A stretch of DNA of 64,000 nucleotides, from NCBI RefSeq assembly GCF_023522835.1, contig NZ_JALCZU010000003.1, positions 62,001-126,000 on the forward strand. Direction: 5' to 3'. Shown piece by piece: positions 1-8,551 of this stretch. Position 1 is the first letter of the stretch; the number at the start of each line of letters is the position of its first letter. The notes beneath the pieces are model-generated. The model was not told the DNA's origin. It searched no databases and was given only the letters and a program-made list of their open reading frames with translations. Position numbers and translations under genes: made by a program. This DNA is from Oceanobacillus saliphilus (GTDB taxonomy: Bacteria; Bacillota; Bacilli; Bacillales; Amphibacillaceae).

Positions 1-65
1 TCGGCTACCGTCATAATTTGTTTTACGGAGTCAGCTGGGCCAAGTACCCCAATTTTCACTTTCAT
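1..65 (-). CDS. N-terminus of an unidentified protein, cut by window edge
   Basis: Only about 21 codons are visible, starting with an ATG at 65 and running off the left edge. The peptide begins MKVKIGVLGPADSV, a beta strand followed by a Gly-Pro turn. That would fit a Rossmann-like or ligand-sensing domain, but it is too short to name. The ATG lies one base beyond the stop of the upstream M20 hydrolase gene on the same strand, so it is probably the fourth gene of that operon and translationally coupled to it. Confidence 0.55.
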   Translation of the reverse strand, partial: MKVKIGVLGPADSVKQIMTVA

Positions 66-66
66 A

Positions 67-1314
67 TTAGTTCCCCGCCTCCACCTGTAGGAAGTTTGCG
101 ATGACCCTTGTACCCTTTTCAAGATCGTTAATTGCTGCATATTCAGCCGGATGATGACTTATTCCGTCCTTACAGGGGATAAAAATCAATCCGGAAGGCC
201 AGTTTGCAGCCATATTCATCACATCATGACCTGCACCACTGTTCATTGATATCGTTTGATACCCTAACGATTCACTTGCCTGCAATAATTTATCATGCAT
301 GGTGTCTTCAAGCAGGACGGAATCGTTATCTACGAGTGTCGTAAATTCAATCGTTACTCCGTCTTTATTGTTTATTTCAGAACAATAGCTTTTAATTTTT
401 TCAGCAAAATTTCGTTTCAGTTCATCGTCGACACTGCGGATATCTATTCCAAGTTCAACTCTTCCGGGAATAACATTCATCGCGTTTGGTTTCAGACTAA
501 TGGTGCTAACTGTTGCAACGAGCGGCTGTTCACTCGTTTCGTTTACCTTCAATGCTTCAGCCTGAACAAACGTAACGAGTGGAGCAATCGCTACAAAGGC
601 ATCTTTTCTACGATTCATTGGTGTTGTCCCGGTGTGATTCGCCATACCTTCAGCCGTTACCTTCAGCCTTACCGGACAAGCGATACCTTTAACGATTCCA
701 ATCGAAGCTCCTGCATTTTCCAATGTAGTTCCTTGCTCAATATGCAGTTCAATAAAGCATTCAAGAGATTCTATAGGAATGACAGCCTGATCAATGGAAT
801 GAAAATCAATGCCATACGCTGTAATAGCTTGTTGTACGGAAACTCCGTCACGATCTTTCATTGTGGATAATTCCTGTTTATTCAACTTTCCCGTAATAGC
901 TTTGCTGCCAATCGTCGAAATGCCAAAGCGCGCCGATTCCTCAGAGATAAAACAAATGACAGCGATATTTTTCTTTGGTATGAACTTACTTCGCTTCAGC
1001 TCTCTTATTGCTGCAAGTGCAGTCAATACGCCAGCCGTGCCATCATAACCCCCACCAGAATCAACGGTATCCAAATGGGATCCTAAAGCAATGGTAGGAG
1101 CAGAATGATCGACCTCCCATACTGCCCATGTATTCCCTGCAGCATCCTGATGTACGTTCAAGCCCAGCTCACTTGCAATTTTCTCAAATTGAACATGTGC
1201 GGCCTTTTCTTCTTTTGTAAAACTTAATCTGCTGAAACCGTTCTGTTTATCCATCGTTTCCGTCACATTCAACTGAAGAAGTTTATTTTCAATCCAGGAA
1301 CTTAAACTAGTCAA
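67..1314 (-). CDS. M20 family Zn hydrolase, N-carbamoyl amino acid/allantoate amidohydrolase type
   Basis: Probable cytosolic metal-dependent amidase of the M20 (AmaB/AllC/HyuC-like) family, which hydrolyses N-carbamoyl-amino acids or ureido compounds. The family metal ligands are visible: GSHLDTV, YDGTAG, the EE of ISEESARFG, LHIEQG and GAGHD. The open frame extends to a TTG at 1332, but an AAGGGGG ribosome binding site at 1323-1329 sits 8 bases before a TTG at 1314, so I start there (415 aa). This overlaps the stop of the preceding M20 gene by a few bases, implying coupling. The exact substrate cannot be read from sequence; allantoate, N-carbamoyl-L-amino acids and ureidopropionate are all possible. 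Confidence 0.85.
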   Translation of the reverse strand: MTSLSSWIENKLLQLNVTETMDKQNGFSRLSFTKEEKAAHVQFEKIASELGLNVHQDAAGNTWAVWEVDHSAPTIALGSHLDTVDSGGGYDGTAGVLTALAAIRELKRSKFIPKKNIAVICFISEESARFGISTIGSKAITGKLNKQELSTMKDRDGVSVQQAITAYGIDFHSIDQAVIPIESLECFIELHIEQGTTLENAGASIGIVKGIACPVRLKVTAEGMANHTGTTPMNRRKDAFVAIAPLVTFVQAEALKVNETSEQPLVATVSTISLKPNAMNVIPGRVELGIDIRSVDDELKRNFAEKIKSYCSEINNKDGVTIEFTTLVDNDSVLLEDTMHDKLLQASESLGYQTISMNSGAGHDVMNMAANWPSGLIFIPCKDGISHHPAEYAAINDLEKGTRVIANFLQVEAGN

Positions 1315-2602
1315 TTTTCGAGCCCCCTTCAATAATTTTCACAAAGGTCTCCAGTGCAACTGGCAGAACATCTTCCTGAAAATCAAATGCCGGATGATGA
1401 TGGGGATATTTTAATTCTGTTCCGAATAACATGTATGTTGCTTTACCGCCATTTTCCTGAACCCGGTTCATCATAAAGCTTGCATCTTCAGAGCCTGACA
1501 CTTGTGCTTTCGGGAGAACTTCTTTAACATATTCTCCGCCTATGCATGCATGTTTAATTTTTTGAATAAGTTCTTCATTACAAACCATTTCCTCTGTAAC
1601 GCCAACAGATGTTAGTTCACATGACACCTGGTGCATCGCTGCCGCCGCTTGTATGATACGCTTTGCTTCTGTCAGCATATAGTCATTGATTTCCTGTGTT
1701 TCTCCTCGGGTTTCAATTTCCATATAAGCTTCACCCGGAATAATATTCCTGCCACTTCCAGCAATCATTTTACCGACATTTATACGTGTAATCCCATCAC
1801 TATGACGAGGAATAGCGTACAGATTCGTTGCTGCAGCTGATGCTGCCAATAAAGCATTTCTTCCTAATTCCGGACGCATTCCAGCATGGGAAGAGACTCC
1901 TGTGAATGAAACGTTTAGTTTCGATGATGCGAGAAAACCTTCCGTTGTAGCTGCAATCGTGCCTACAGGTAACGATTGGATTCCAATATGGCCACTGTAA
2001 AAGTAGTCCACATCATCAAGCCAGCCCTTTGCCGTCATCGCCTTGGCTCCCCTGCCACCTTCTTCAGCAGGTTGAAATAATAAAGTGAATCGTCCTTTTA
2101 ATGACGTTTGATGGGAGGCAATATAGGCAGCTACCCCAAGACCAATCGTCATATGCCCATCATGCCCGCAAGCATGCATGACACCAGTGCTTTTTGAAGC
2201 AAAGGCATCATGGAATGGGAGGTGGGATTCGTCCGTAGATTCCTTAATTGGCAATGCATCGATATCAAACCGGAAAGCCACATGGTCACCCGTTCTCCCT
2301 GTATCCAAGGTTGCGACCAAACCTGTTAGCCCTCCCTGCATTTTCTTCATCCATGATTCATCAACACCGGCATCGATAGCTTCTTGTTCATGAGCAATGA
2401 GATCTTCTGCCTCTGGAATACCCAATCTGGCATCTGGATCGATTGCATCATCACCGATATGCAAGCTGAACCCAAGCTTTTCCAGTTCTTTACCGAGTCG
2501 ATATGTCGTTACATATTCCATAAATCCTAATTCCGGGTACTGGTGAAAAGATTGGCGCCATGAAACTAACTGTGCTTCGATTTTTTTCACAAAATCAGTC
2601 AT
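1307..2602 (-). CDS. M20 family amidohydrolase, AbgA-like
   Basis: 431-aa metallo-amidohydrolase resembling AbgA (p-aminobenzoyl-glutamate hydrolase subunit A). Metal-site motifs are FRFDIDALP (about residue 110), HACGHDGH (143-150) and PAEEGGRG (catalytic Glu about 180), with a His-rich C-terminal motif HHHPAFDF. Compared with the third hydrolase it has an extra acidic segment at about residues 50-90 before the GLTG strand, as I remember for AbgA proteins. The ribosome binding site AAGGAG overlaps the stop codon of the upstream M20 gene. No AbgB-like partner is seen, so it may act alone on another acyl- or aryl-amino acid. Family call is firm; substrate is inference. Confidence 0.85.
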   Translation of the reverse strand: MTDFVKKIEAQLVSWRQSFHQYPELGFMEYVTTYRLGKELEKLGFSLHIGDDAIDPDARLGIPEAEDLIAHEQEAIDAGVDESWMKKMQGGLTGLVATLDTGRTGDHVAFRFDIDALPIKESTDESHLPFHDAFASKSTGVMHACGHDGHMTIGLGVAAYIASHQTSLKGRFTLLFQPAEEGGRGAKAMTAKGWLDDVDYFYSGHIGIQSLPVGTIAATTEGFLASSKLNVSFTGVSSHAGMRPELGRNALLAASAAATNLYAIPRHSDGITRINVGKMIAGSGRNIIPGEAYMEIETRGETQEINDYMLTEAKRIIQAAAAMHQVSCELTSVGVTEEMVCNEELIQKIKHACIGGEYVKEVLPKAQVSGSEDASFMMNRVQENGGKATYMLFGTELKYPHHHPAFDFQEDVLPVALETFVKIIEGGSKID

Positions 2603-2606
2603 GTTC

Positions 2607-3803
2607 TCACTCCTTATTCAGTTCATTTAATGCGTCAACAGCGATTTGCACGAGAAGCTTTGTTCCATCGGGCAATGCCTGTTCATTCAGTTTAAAGTTC
2701 GCATCATGGAGCGGTGCCTGAGCTTCCGCATCTTCTATTTGGCATCCCAGCCAAATAAATGCACCTGGGTACTTTTTCAAAAAGCGGCCAAAATCTTCGC
2801 CGGCAAGAGATGGTTGGCAGGCAGGCGCTGCGTCCTCACCAATTGCTTTCCGGACTGATTGCCTTGCAAGCTGCGCCCACTTTGGTGTGTTGATCGTTGC
2901 TGGATACCCTTCCGTGTATTCAACGATTGCCTTCGTTCCAAACGCTTCAGCTATTTGATTCGTAAGACCGAAAAAGCGCTCTTTTAATTTCTCTCTGATT
3001 TCAGGTTTGTACGTACGAATAGAGCCTTTTAGCGTAACTTCCCTAGGAATGATATTCGGCACGCTTCCTGCCTCAATCATACTAATCGTAACAACAGATG
3101 CTTCCATCGGGTCGAGATTCCTGCTCACTATTGTCTGAAGTGCGGTAATCAAATGTCCCGCCGCTACGACAGCATCGCTCGTCTGATGCGGCATGCTCGC
3201 ATGACCGCCTTTTCCTTGCAGGGTGATTTTGAATCGATCAGAAGCTCCCATCACTTCCCTGTCATGAACTCCGATTTCCCCTGCTGGCATGTACGGCCAT
3301 ACGTGTTGTGCGAATATAACATCTGGTTTGTATGTATCAAAAACGCCATCCTCCATCATCACACTCGCACCACCAACAGGCGCATCTTCCTCAGCAGGTT
3401 GAAACACCAGCAATACCGTTCCTTGAATTTCATCCTCTATTTGTTTCAGCACTTTCCCCGCCCCAAGGAGCATTGCTGTATGTGCATCATGGCCACACGC
3501 ATGCATCACATTGGGATGTTTGGAAACAAAATCATGGTCGTTTAATTCCTGAATCGGCAAAGCGTCGATATCTGCTCGTAATGCTACCATTCTACCTGGT
3601 TTTCTCCCTTTAATAATTCCAAGCACTCCATTTTTTGCATAACCAGTTTCATATTGTATACCGTATTCACTTAGCTTTTGCTGAATATATACAGATGTCT
3701 CCTTTTCCTGATTGCTAAGTTCAGGATATTGATGCAAGTGACGACGCATTTCAATCACTTCATCTTTAATATTATCTATATAAGTTGTCAGCTCTTGTTG
3801 CAT
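2607..3803 (-). CDS. M20D family amidohydrolase (HipO/YxeP-like)
   Basis: 398-aa first gene of the M20 cluster, related to hippurate hydrolase, YxeP and N-acetyl-diaminopimelate deacetylases. Metal-binding motifs: LRADIDALP (about 75-83), MHACGHDAH (100-108), QPAEEDAPVGGA with the catalytic Glu pair at about 138-139, and PLHDANF near the C-terminus. It starts at an ATG preceded by GGAGG at good spacing. It is followed within 3 bases by the AbgA-like gene, so one transcript probably makes three related hydrolases plus the protein at the window edge. Likely removes an acyl group from an amino acid or small peptide; the precise substrate is unknown. Confidence 0.87.
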   Translation of the reverse strand: MQQELTTYIDNIKDEVIEMRRHLHQYPELSNQEKETSVYIQQKLSEYGIQYETGYAKNGVLGIIKGRKPGRMVALRADIDALPIQELNDHDFVSKHPNVMHACGHDAHTAMLLGAGKVLKQIEDEIQGTVLLVFQPAEEDAPVGGASVMMEDGVFDTYKPDVIFAQHVWPYMPAGEIGVHDREVMGASDRFKITLQGKGGHASMPHQTSDAVVAAGHLITALQTIVSRNLDPMEASVVTISMIEAGSVPNIIPREVTLKGSIRTYKPEIREKLKERFFGLTNQIAEAFGTKAIVEYTEGYPATINTPKWAQLARQSVRKAIGEDAAPACQPSLAGEDFGRFLKKYPGAFIWLGCQIEDAEAQAPLHDANFKLNEQALPDGTKLLVQIAVDALNELNKE

Positions 3804-4042
3804 GTTAAAACCTCCAAAAGATAATTACCATTAACGGCAATTTTCCTTAATTATACCTTAAAAGGGATTATACAGAAAAATGTTTTATTTGTATATAACT
3901 TTTTTAGAAAATTGCTATCAAATCTACAGTAAGTTAATCGGAATACATTTACGTTTTATTCTTATTCATGCCGGGAAGAAAATAAAAGAAGGGAACCCCC
4001 CTTGAAGCTAAGGTATAAATCATCAAAAGAAGGAGTTTTCAT

Positions 4043-4249
4043 ATGAGAACGTATCGTGTTACACCAAATGTAGATGCATCCGCATGGTTTGTGAAACTAG
4101 AGGATGTTGCGCCAGAGGAAGTTTACGATACAAAATCTGAAGCTATCGAGGCTGCTGAACAAATGGCAATGGAAAACACTCCAAGCATTGTGGAAATACT
4201 TGATGAAGACCATCATGTTATGGAAGAAAGAAATTTTAAAGGTTTATAG
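4043..4249 (+). CDS. DUF2188 family small protein
   Basis: 68-aa acidic protein with the strand-helix pattern of DUF2188: an N-terminal MRTYRVTPN strand, W15-V-K, a Ser/Glu helix (KSEAIEAAEQMA) and a final strand with an acidic HH-containing end. Ribosome binding site AGAAGGAG lies 7 bases upstream. It is monocistronic, with its own terminator immediately after the stop. The family is widespread in bacteria; I know of no established biochemical function. Confidence 0.85.
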   Translation: MRTYRVTPNVDASAWFVKLEDVAPEEVYDTKSEAIEAAEQMAMENTPSIVEILDEDHHVMEERNFKGL

Positions 4250-4273
4250 GATGCCTGTGGAGGCGTCCTTTTT
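4249..4273 (+). terminator. Rho-independent terminator of the DUF2188 gene
   Basis: An 8-bp stem GGATGCCT/AGGCGTCC (one G-T pair) with loop GTGG, followed by TTTTT; it overlaps the last base of the stop codon. Confidence 0.8.
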
Positions 4274-4370
4274 CGTTAGCTGAGCTGAGGGTCGGTGAGG
4301 TCGCTGAAATATGAACTATGGTAATTAAATTGTGAACTATGGCTTTTCCACCATTAAACTATGGCATTTC

Positions 4371-4415
4371 AGCAAAAACAGGGAAAATCTCATCGACCTG
4401 ATAAGATTTTCCCTG
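4371..4415 (-). terminator. Rho-independent terminator of topB
   Basis: Perfect 12-bp inverted repeat CAGGGAAAATCT/AGATTTTCCCTG (4379-4390 and 4404-4415). Read on the minus strand it is followed by TGTTTTTGCT. Confidence 0.85.
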
Positions 4416-4420
4416 CTTTA

Positions 4421-6589
4421 TTATTTCTTCAATTTTGCCAATGCCTCGGCAAGGGCATTGTTTGTAAAGCCATCATCCTGTTTCTTCAAATACTGGTTAA
4501 CATCCTTCTTCGATACATTATGTTTCTTCTCTTTCTGCTTGCGGGCGTTGAACGTCGATAGTTTCTCCCTGTGTCCACATTTACACATAAACAGTTGACC
4601 TTCTCCTTCGCCACGGAGCTCCAGACGTTTATGACATTTTGGACAGCGGGCATTCGTTTGTTTGGCAATGTTCTTCTTTGTGCCGCAAGAGCGGTCCTGG
4701 CAAACAAGCTTACGACCATGTTTGTTATTGATTTCAAGCATGAGTTTCCCGCAGGTTGGACATTTGGTTCCTGTCATATTATCATGCTTGAATTTCTCAT
4801 CGCTATTTTTAATTTCGTTTACTGCTTCTTTCGTATAATCTTTTATTTCAGCGATAAATTTTGCTTTTTTCAGTTTGCCCTCTGCTATAAGCGCAAGCTT
4901 TTGTTCCCACTCTGCCGTCAATGCCGGCGAGCGGAGATCTTCCGGTACAAGCTCAAGCAGTTGGCGGCCTGTTGAAGTCAGGTAAATGTATTTTCCTTTT
5001 TGTTCCATATACATATTATTAAACAGCTTTTCAATGATATCGGCTCTCGTAGCGACCGTTCCAATACCACCTGTTTTATTAATTGTATTGGCCAAATGCT
5101 TTTCTTCAGAATTCATGTAGCGAACCGGATTTTCCATTGCATGAAGCAATGCACCTTCCGTAAACCGCTCTAGTGGTTTCGTTTCACCCTCAGTAAGGGA
5201 AATACGAATACTTTTAAATTGATCACCTTTGTTAATTACAGGTAAACGTTGGTCATCATGACTGTCATCATCAGCAATGTTATGATAAATTTCTTTCCAA
5301 CCTTGTTTCTTAATTACCTTTCCTTTCGCAACAAAACGCTCTGCTCCAATTTCAGCAGTAATCGTTGTTTGCTCAAATTCATAAGGATCGGATAATACAG
5401 CTAAGAATCGCTTTACAACGAGATCATAGATTTTTCGCTCCCTGTCATCCAAATCAGTTAAAATCACAGGTTCCTCCGTTGGAATGATTGCATGGTGATC
5501 GGAAACTTTTGCATTATCAACAATGGCTTTGGATAGCTTCAAATCTTTCCTTAAAATAGTTGCTGCTGTCTTTGAATATTCATCAACACCACAAGCTTTA
5601 ACGCGATCTTTCAAAGTCGGAACAATGTCGCTCGTAATTACACGGGAATCTGTTCTTGGATAGGTCAGCACCTTATGCTGTTCATACAGCTTTTGCATAA
5701 TGGACAATGTCTGTTTCCCGGAAAAATTAAATATCCGGTTGGCATCGCGCTGTAATTCAGTAAGATCATATAGCTGAGGTGCGAATTTTTTCTTATGATT
5801 TTTATCGACTTGAATAACTTCTGCAGATTTATTTTTCACTTTATCAATCAGCGCATCGGCTTTATCCTTTGAAAAAAGGCGTGAATTATTTTTTCCGTCC
5901 TGCCATATGAGCTTGAATCCTTTATCTGTTTGTGCTTCCAATCCGTAAAATTTTCTCGGTTTGAATTCCTTAATTTCCTGTTCCCTTGCTGCAATCATGG
6001 CAAGAGTGGGAGTCTGTACTCGGCCACTGGAAAGCTGGGCATTATGCTTTGTCGTCAACGCGCGCGTCGCGTTCAGTCCGACATACCAGTCTGCTTCAGA
6101 ACGAGCCACAGCGGATTCATACAGATTGAGATAGCTTGCTCCAGGTTTTAGATTTTGGAATCCATCACGAATTGCTTTATCGGTAACAGAGGAAATCCAC
6201 AGTCGTTTGACTGGCTTTTTGACACGAGCTTTTTCGAGAATCCATCTTGCTACGAGTTCTCCTTCACGCCCCGCATCTGTTGCTATAACGATTTCTTTCA
6301 CATCGCTGCGGTTCAGCTGGGTCTTAACCGCACTGAATTGTTTCCCTGTTTTTTTAATGACAACAAGTCTTAAATCCGTCGGGAGCATAGGCAAGTCTTC
6401 CATACGCCATGTTATGTATTTGTCATCATATGTTTCCGGATCTGCAAGTGTAACGAGATGACCTAGTGCCCACGTTACAATATATTTTGAACCTTCGAGA
6501 TAGCCATTTCCTTTTTGATTGCAGCCAAGAACTCTTGCAATATCACGGCCAACAGAAGGTTTTTCTGCTAAAACAACTATTTTGCTCAT
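4421..6589 (-). CDS. topB: DNA topoisomerase III
   Basis: 722-aa type IA topoisomerase, which passes single strands to decatenate and relax negatively supercoiled DNA during replication and recombination. N-terminal TOPRIM domain: VLAEKPSVG with the catalytic Glu at residue 9, and ATDAGREGE at 103-111. The nucleophilic Tyr is residue 310 in LTYPRTDSR. The C-terminus, after about residue 615, has two Cys-rich zinc-ribbon-like units (CPTCGK...C..C and CPKCHK...CKCG). Length is close to Bacillus TopB (about 727 aa) and shorter than TopA, and the SEADW and GIGTVATRADI motifs fit TopB. Ribosome binding site GAGAGG is upstream; the gene appears monocistronic. Confidence 0.96.
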   Translation of the reverse strand: MSKIVVLAEKPSVGRDIARVLGCNQKGNGYLEGSKYIVTWALGHLVTLADPETYDDKYITWRMEDLPMLPTDLRLVVIKKTGKQFSAVKTQLNRSDVKEIVIATDAGREGELVARWILEKARVKKPVKRLWISSVTDKAIRDGFQNLKPGASYLNLYESAVARSEADWYVGLNATRALTTKHNAQLSSGRVQTPTLAMIAAREQEIKEFKPRKFYGLEAQTDKGFKLIWQDGKNNSRLFSKDKADALIDKVKNKSAEVIQVDKNHKKKFAPQLYDLTELQRDANRIFNFSGKQTLSIMQKLYEQHKVLTYPRTDSRVITSDIVPTLKDRVKACGVDEYSKTAATILRKDLKLSKAIVDNAKVSDHHAIIPTEEPVILTDLDDRERKIYDLVVKRFLAVLSDPYEFEQTTITAEIGAERFVAKGKVIKKQGWKEIYHNIADDDSHDDQRLPVINKGDQFKSIRISLTEGETKPLERFTEGALLHAMENPVRYMNSEEKHLANTINKTGGIGTVATRADIIEKLFNNMYMEQKGKYIYLTSTGRQLLELVPEDLRSPALTAEWEQKLALIAEGKLKKAKFIAEIKDYTKEAVNEIKNSDEKFKHDNMTGTKCPTCGKLMLEINNKHGRKLVCQDRSCGTKKNIAKQTNARCPKCHKRLELRGEGEGQLFMCKCGHREKLSTFNARKQKEKKHNVSKKDVNQYLKKQDDGFTNNALAEALAKLKK

Positions 6590-6617
6590 TTCTTAAAAAT
6601 CCTCTCTTCATAGAATG

Positions 6618-6760
6618 TGTTCAAAAAGGTGCCAAATTAGAAACTAGAAGGTCAAGGCGGCGTAGCTTTGACGGGCGGAACGTATGCTATTAATACGTGA
6701 GTAGCGGGAAAGCAAGCCAACGAAGAAACTCGACGCTTATCATTTGGTACTTTTTGAACA
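6618..6760. repeat. MITE-like element with imperfect terminal inverted repeats
   Basis: About 143 bp of non-coding DNA bounded by TGTTCAAAAAG(G)TGCCAAAT at 6618-6637 and its complement ATTTGGTACTTTTTGAACA at 6742-6760 (one indel, one substitution). The similarity continues a few bases outside. The interior is GC-richer than the surroundings and contains no open frame. This looks like a miniature dispersed element of a kind common between genes in Bacillaceae. A diverged relative of its right half occurs at about 58165-58250. Confidence 0.7.
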
Positions 6761-6897
6761 ACCTCTTATAAACTTCTACTCTTTACTTTATCACACTTGA
6801 ACGTATGCGTGCAGGTTCCATCCACCCTCACTTACAAGCACACGACATGCCTAAGTTCCATACTATAAGTTAGAATCTCATAAAGAGGATGTTACGT

Positions 6898-7527
6898 ATG
6901 CTGTATTATACTGGGTTGCTATTATTAGTTACGGCAGTAAGTTTGGATAGTTTTGGTGTTGGGATTACGTATGGAATACGAAAAATAAAAGTACCGACTA
7001 TACCATTACTAATCATTATGCTCTGTTCAGGGATTATTGTTTACACTTCGATGGTTGTTGGTGACTTCATAAGCGTTTTCATCTCTGAGGAATCGGCGAA
7101 AATCCTAGGAGGTTCCATTTTAATAGCATTGGGTCTGTTTTCTCTTGTAAACATCATTCGTTCCAGGTTTAAAAAGCCGATGAATGAGCCTGAAGAGAAA
7201 ATGCCCACCACTCGAATCCATGATTTTAAAACAGTTATAACAACACCTGATAATGCTGATTTGGACCGTTCCGGAACGATATCTGCAGGTGAAGCGTTTT
7301 TGCTCGGGCTTGCTTTGGCATTGGATGCATTCGGAGCTGGAATCGGTGCTTCCATGCTTGGATATCCACCACTGATTACTGCTTTTATGACAGCATGCAT
7401 GAGTGGATTCTTTTTAAATTTCGGAATGAATTTAGGGATTTTTCTGTCACGAAATAAAAAACTTCAACGTCTAACCTTCGTACCACCAGCATTATTAATT
7501 GGCATCGGAATATTGAATTTGATTTAA
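6898..7527 (+). CDS. ytaF: Sporulation membrane protein YtaF (MntP-like fold)
   Basis: About 209-aa polytopic membrane protein of the YtaF family, distantly related to the MntP manganese exporter. About six hydrophobic helices form two halves with repeated motifs SLDSFGVGITYG and ALDAFGAGIGAS, indicating an internal duplication. Between the halves, a hydrophilic segment contains a textbook EF-hand-like loop at 7258-7293 (DLDRSGTISAGE). I choose the ATG at 6898 because AAAGAGG at 6882-6888 is 9 bases away; the ATG at 6889 abuts it. YtaF is annotated as sporulation-associated in Bacillus; its transported substrate is not established. Confidence 0.88.
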   Translation: MLYYTGLLLLVTAVSLDSFGVGITYGIRKIKVPTIPLLIIMLCSGIIVYTSMVVGDFISVFISEESAKILGGSILIALGLFSLVNIIRSRFKKPMNEPEEKMPTTRIHDFKTVITTPDNADLDRSGTISAGEAFLLGLALALDAFGAGIGASMLGYPPLITAFMTACMSGFFLNFGMNLGIFLSRNKKLQRLTFVPPALLIGIGILNLI

Positions 7528-7560
7528 GTTTAAGATAATTATTACCGTCAAATAAGGAAA

Positions 7561-7583
7561 TCAGGCTGCTTTACACAGCCTGA
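7561..7583 (-). terminator. Probable terminator between ytaF and the SDR gene
   Basis: 8-bp perfect stem TCAGGCTG/CAGCCTGA with a 7-base loop between the convergent genes. On the minus strand it is followed by a T-rich tract (TTTCCTTATTT); on the plus strand the tail is not T-rich. Confidence 0.5.
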
Positions 7584-7589
7584 CCTCCC

Positions 7590-8381
7590 TTATAAAGCTT
7601 TTAGCTGTCCACCATCCACTACGAACGATTGACCTGTGATGTATGTATTTGCTCCGGAAGATAAAAAGACAATAACTTTGGCAAATTCTTCAGGCTGACC
7701 GAAACGTTTCATTGGTATCTTTTGCTCCGCTTCTGCAATCAAGCTTTCAACAGAGACGTTTTGCTTCTGGGCTCTAACCTTGGTCAACTCCAGTATACGC
7801 CCTGTCTCAATCGTTCCCGGTCCGACTGTATTAACCAGAATATTGTCAGCACTCAATTCCTGGGACAGTGTTTTTGCAAGACCAACAATTCCCGGACGCA
7901 TGGTATTGGACAGCACCAGTTGGTCGATACTCTGTTTAATGGATGAGGATGCAAGGTTCACTATATGACCCCGATTTTGGTTTTTCATATAAGGGACAAC
8001 TGCTCTCGTTGTTCGGATAAAGCTGAGCAAATTCAGTTCAAACGCGTGATACCAGTCATCATCGGTCATATCCATAAAGCTTCCTGCTGGCGGACCACCT
8101 GCATTGTTAATAAGCACATCAACCGTGCCATTCCATGCAACCGCCTTTTTAACGAGCTGATCGATATCTTCCGCACTTTTCATATTACATACGGCAAAAT
8201 CAACATGCTCATTTCCAGTATCCTGTTTGATTTCTTCAACAGCTTCAATTAATGACTCTTCTGTTCGACTGCTGATCAGGACATGGGCCCCTTCCTTGGC
8301 GAATTCTTTTGCAGTTGCCTTGCCAAGCCCTTTACTTGCAGCTGTTACAATAACAGATTTACCTTTAAGCTCTAAATCCAT
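7590..8381 (-). CDS. SDR family oxidoreductase with atypical catalytic site
   Basis: 263-aa short-chain dehydrogenase/reductase-like protein, similar to the YvrD/beta-ketoacyl reductase-like subgroup. The Rossmann nucleotide site is recognisable (TAASKGLGKAT near residue 15) and so are NNAGG and NLASSS. At the position of the usual catalytic YxxxK, however, it reads LVLSNTMRPG, so both Tyr and Lys are missing. From memory, a recognised SDR subgroup shares this loss. The C-terminal end (TGQSFVVDGGQL) is normal for SDRs. It may bind NAD(P) and act by a different mechanism or in a non-redox role. Ribosome binding site GAGGG is upstream. Confidence 0.85.
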   Translation of the reverse strand: MDLELKGKSVIVTAASKGLGKATAKEFAKEGAHVLISSRTEESLIEAVEEIKQDTGNEHVDFAVCNMKSAEDIDQLVKKAVAWNGTVDVLINNAGGPPAGSFMDMTDDDWYHAFELNLLSFIRTTRAVVPYMKNQNRGHIVNLASSSIKQSIDQLVLSNTMRPGIVGLAKTLSQELSADNILVNTVGPGTIETGRILELTKVRAQKQNVSVESLIAEAEQKIPMKRFGQPEEFAKVIVFLSSGANTYITGQSFVVDGGQLKAL

Positions 8382-8494
8382 TTTATTCCCTCACTTCTTG
8401 TCTTTTTGCCCATTATAGCAAAAATAATGAAAATTCTCCTTCTAAAGGTTTTGACTAAATTACGCTTCTATTTCCTTGTGATGATTGAGAAAAT

Positions 8495-8526
8495 AGTAAA
8501 CCCGCAGCGTTATCTGCGGGTTTACT
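8495..8526 (-). terminator. Terminator after the small membrane ORF/AEC transporter
   Basis: Perfect 13-bp stem AGTAAACCCGCAG/CTGCGGGTTTACT with loop CGTTAT. On the minus strand it is followed by ATTTTCTC. It lies downstream of the 22-codon ORF, which supports that ORF being within a transcribed unit. Confidence 0.8.
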
Positions 8527-8551
8527 AGTAGAATAATGGTTGCTTTTTAAT

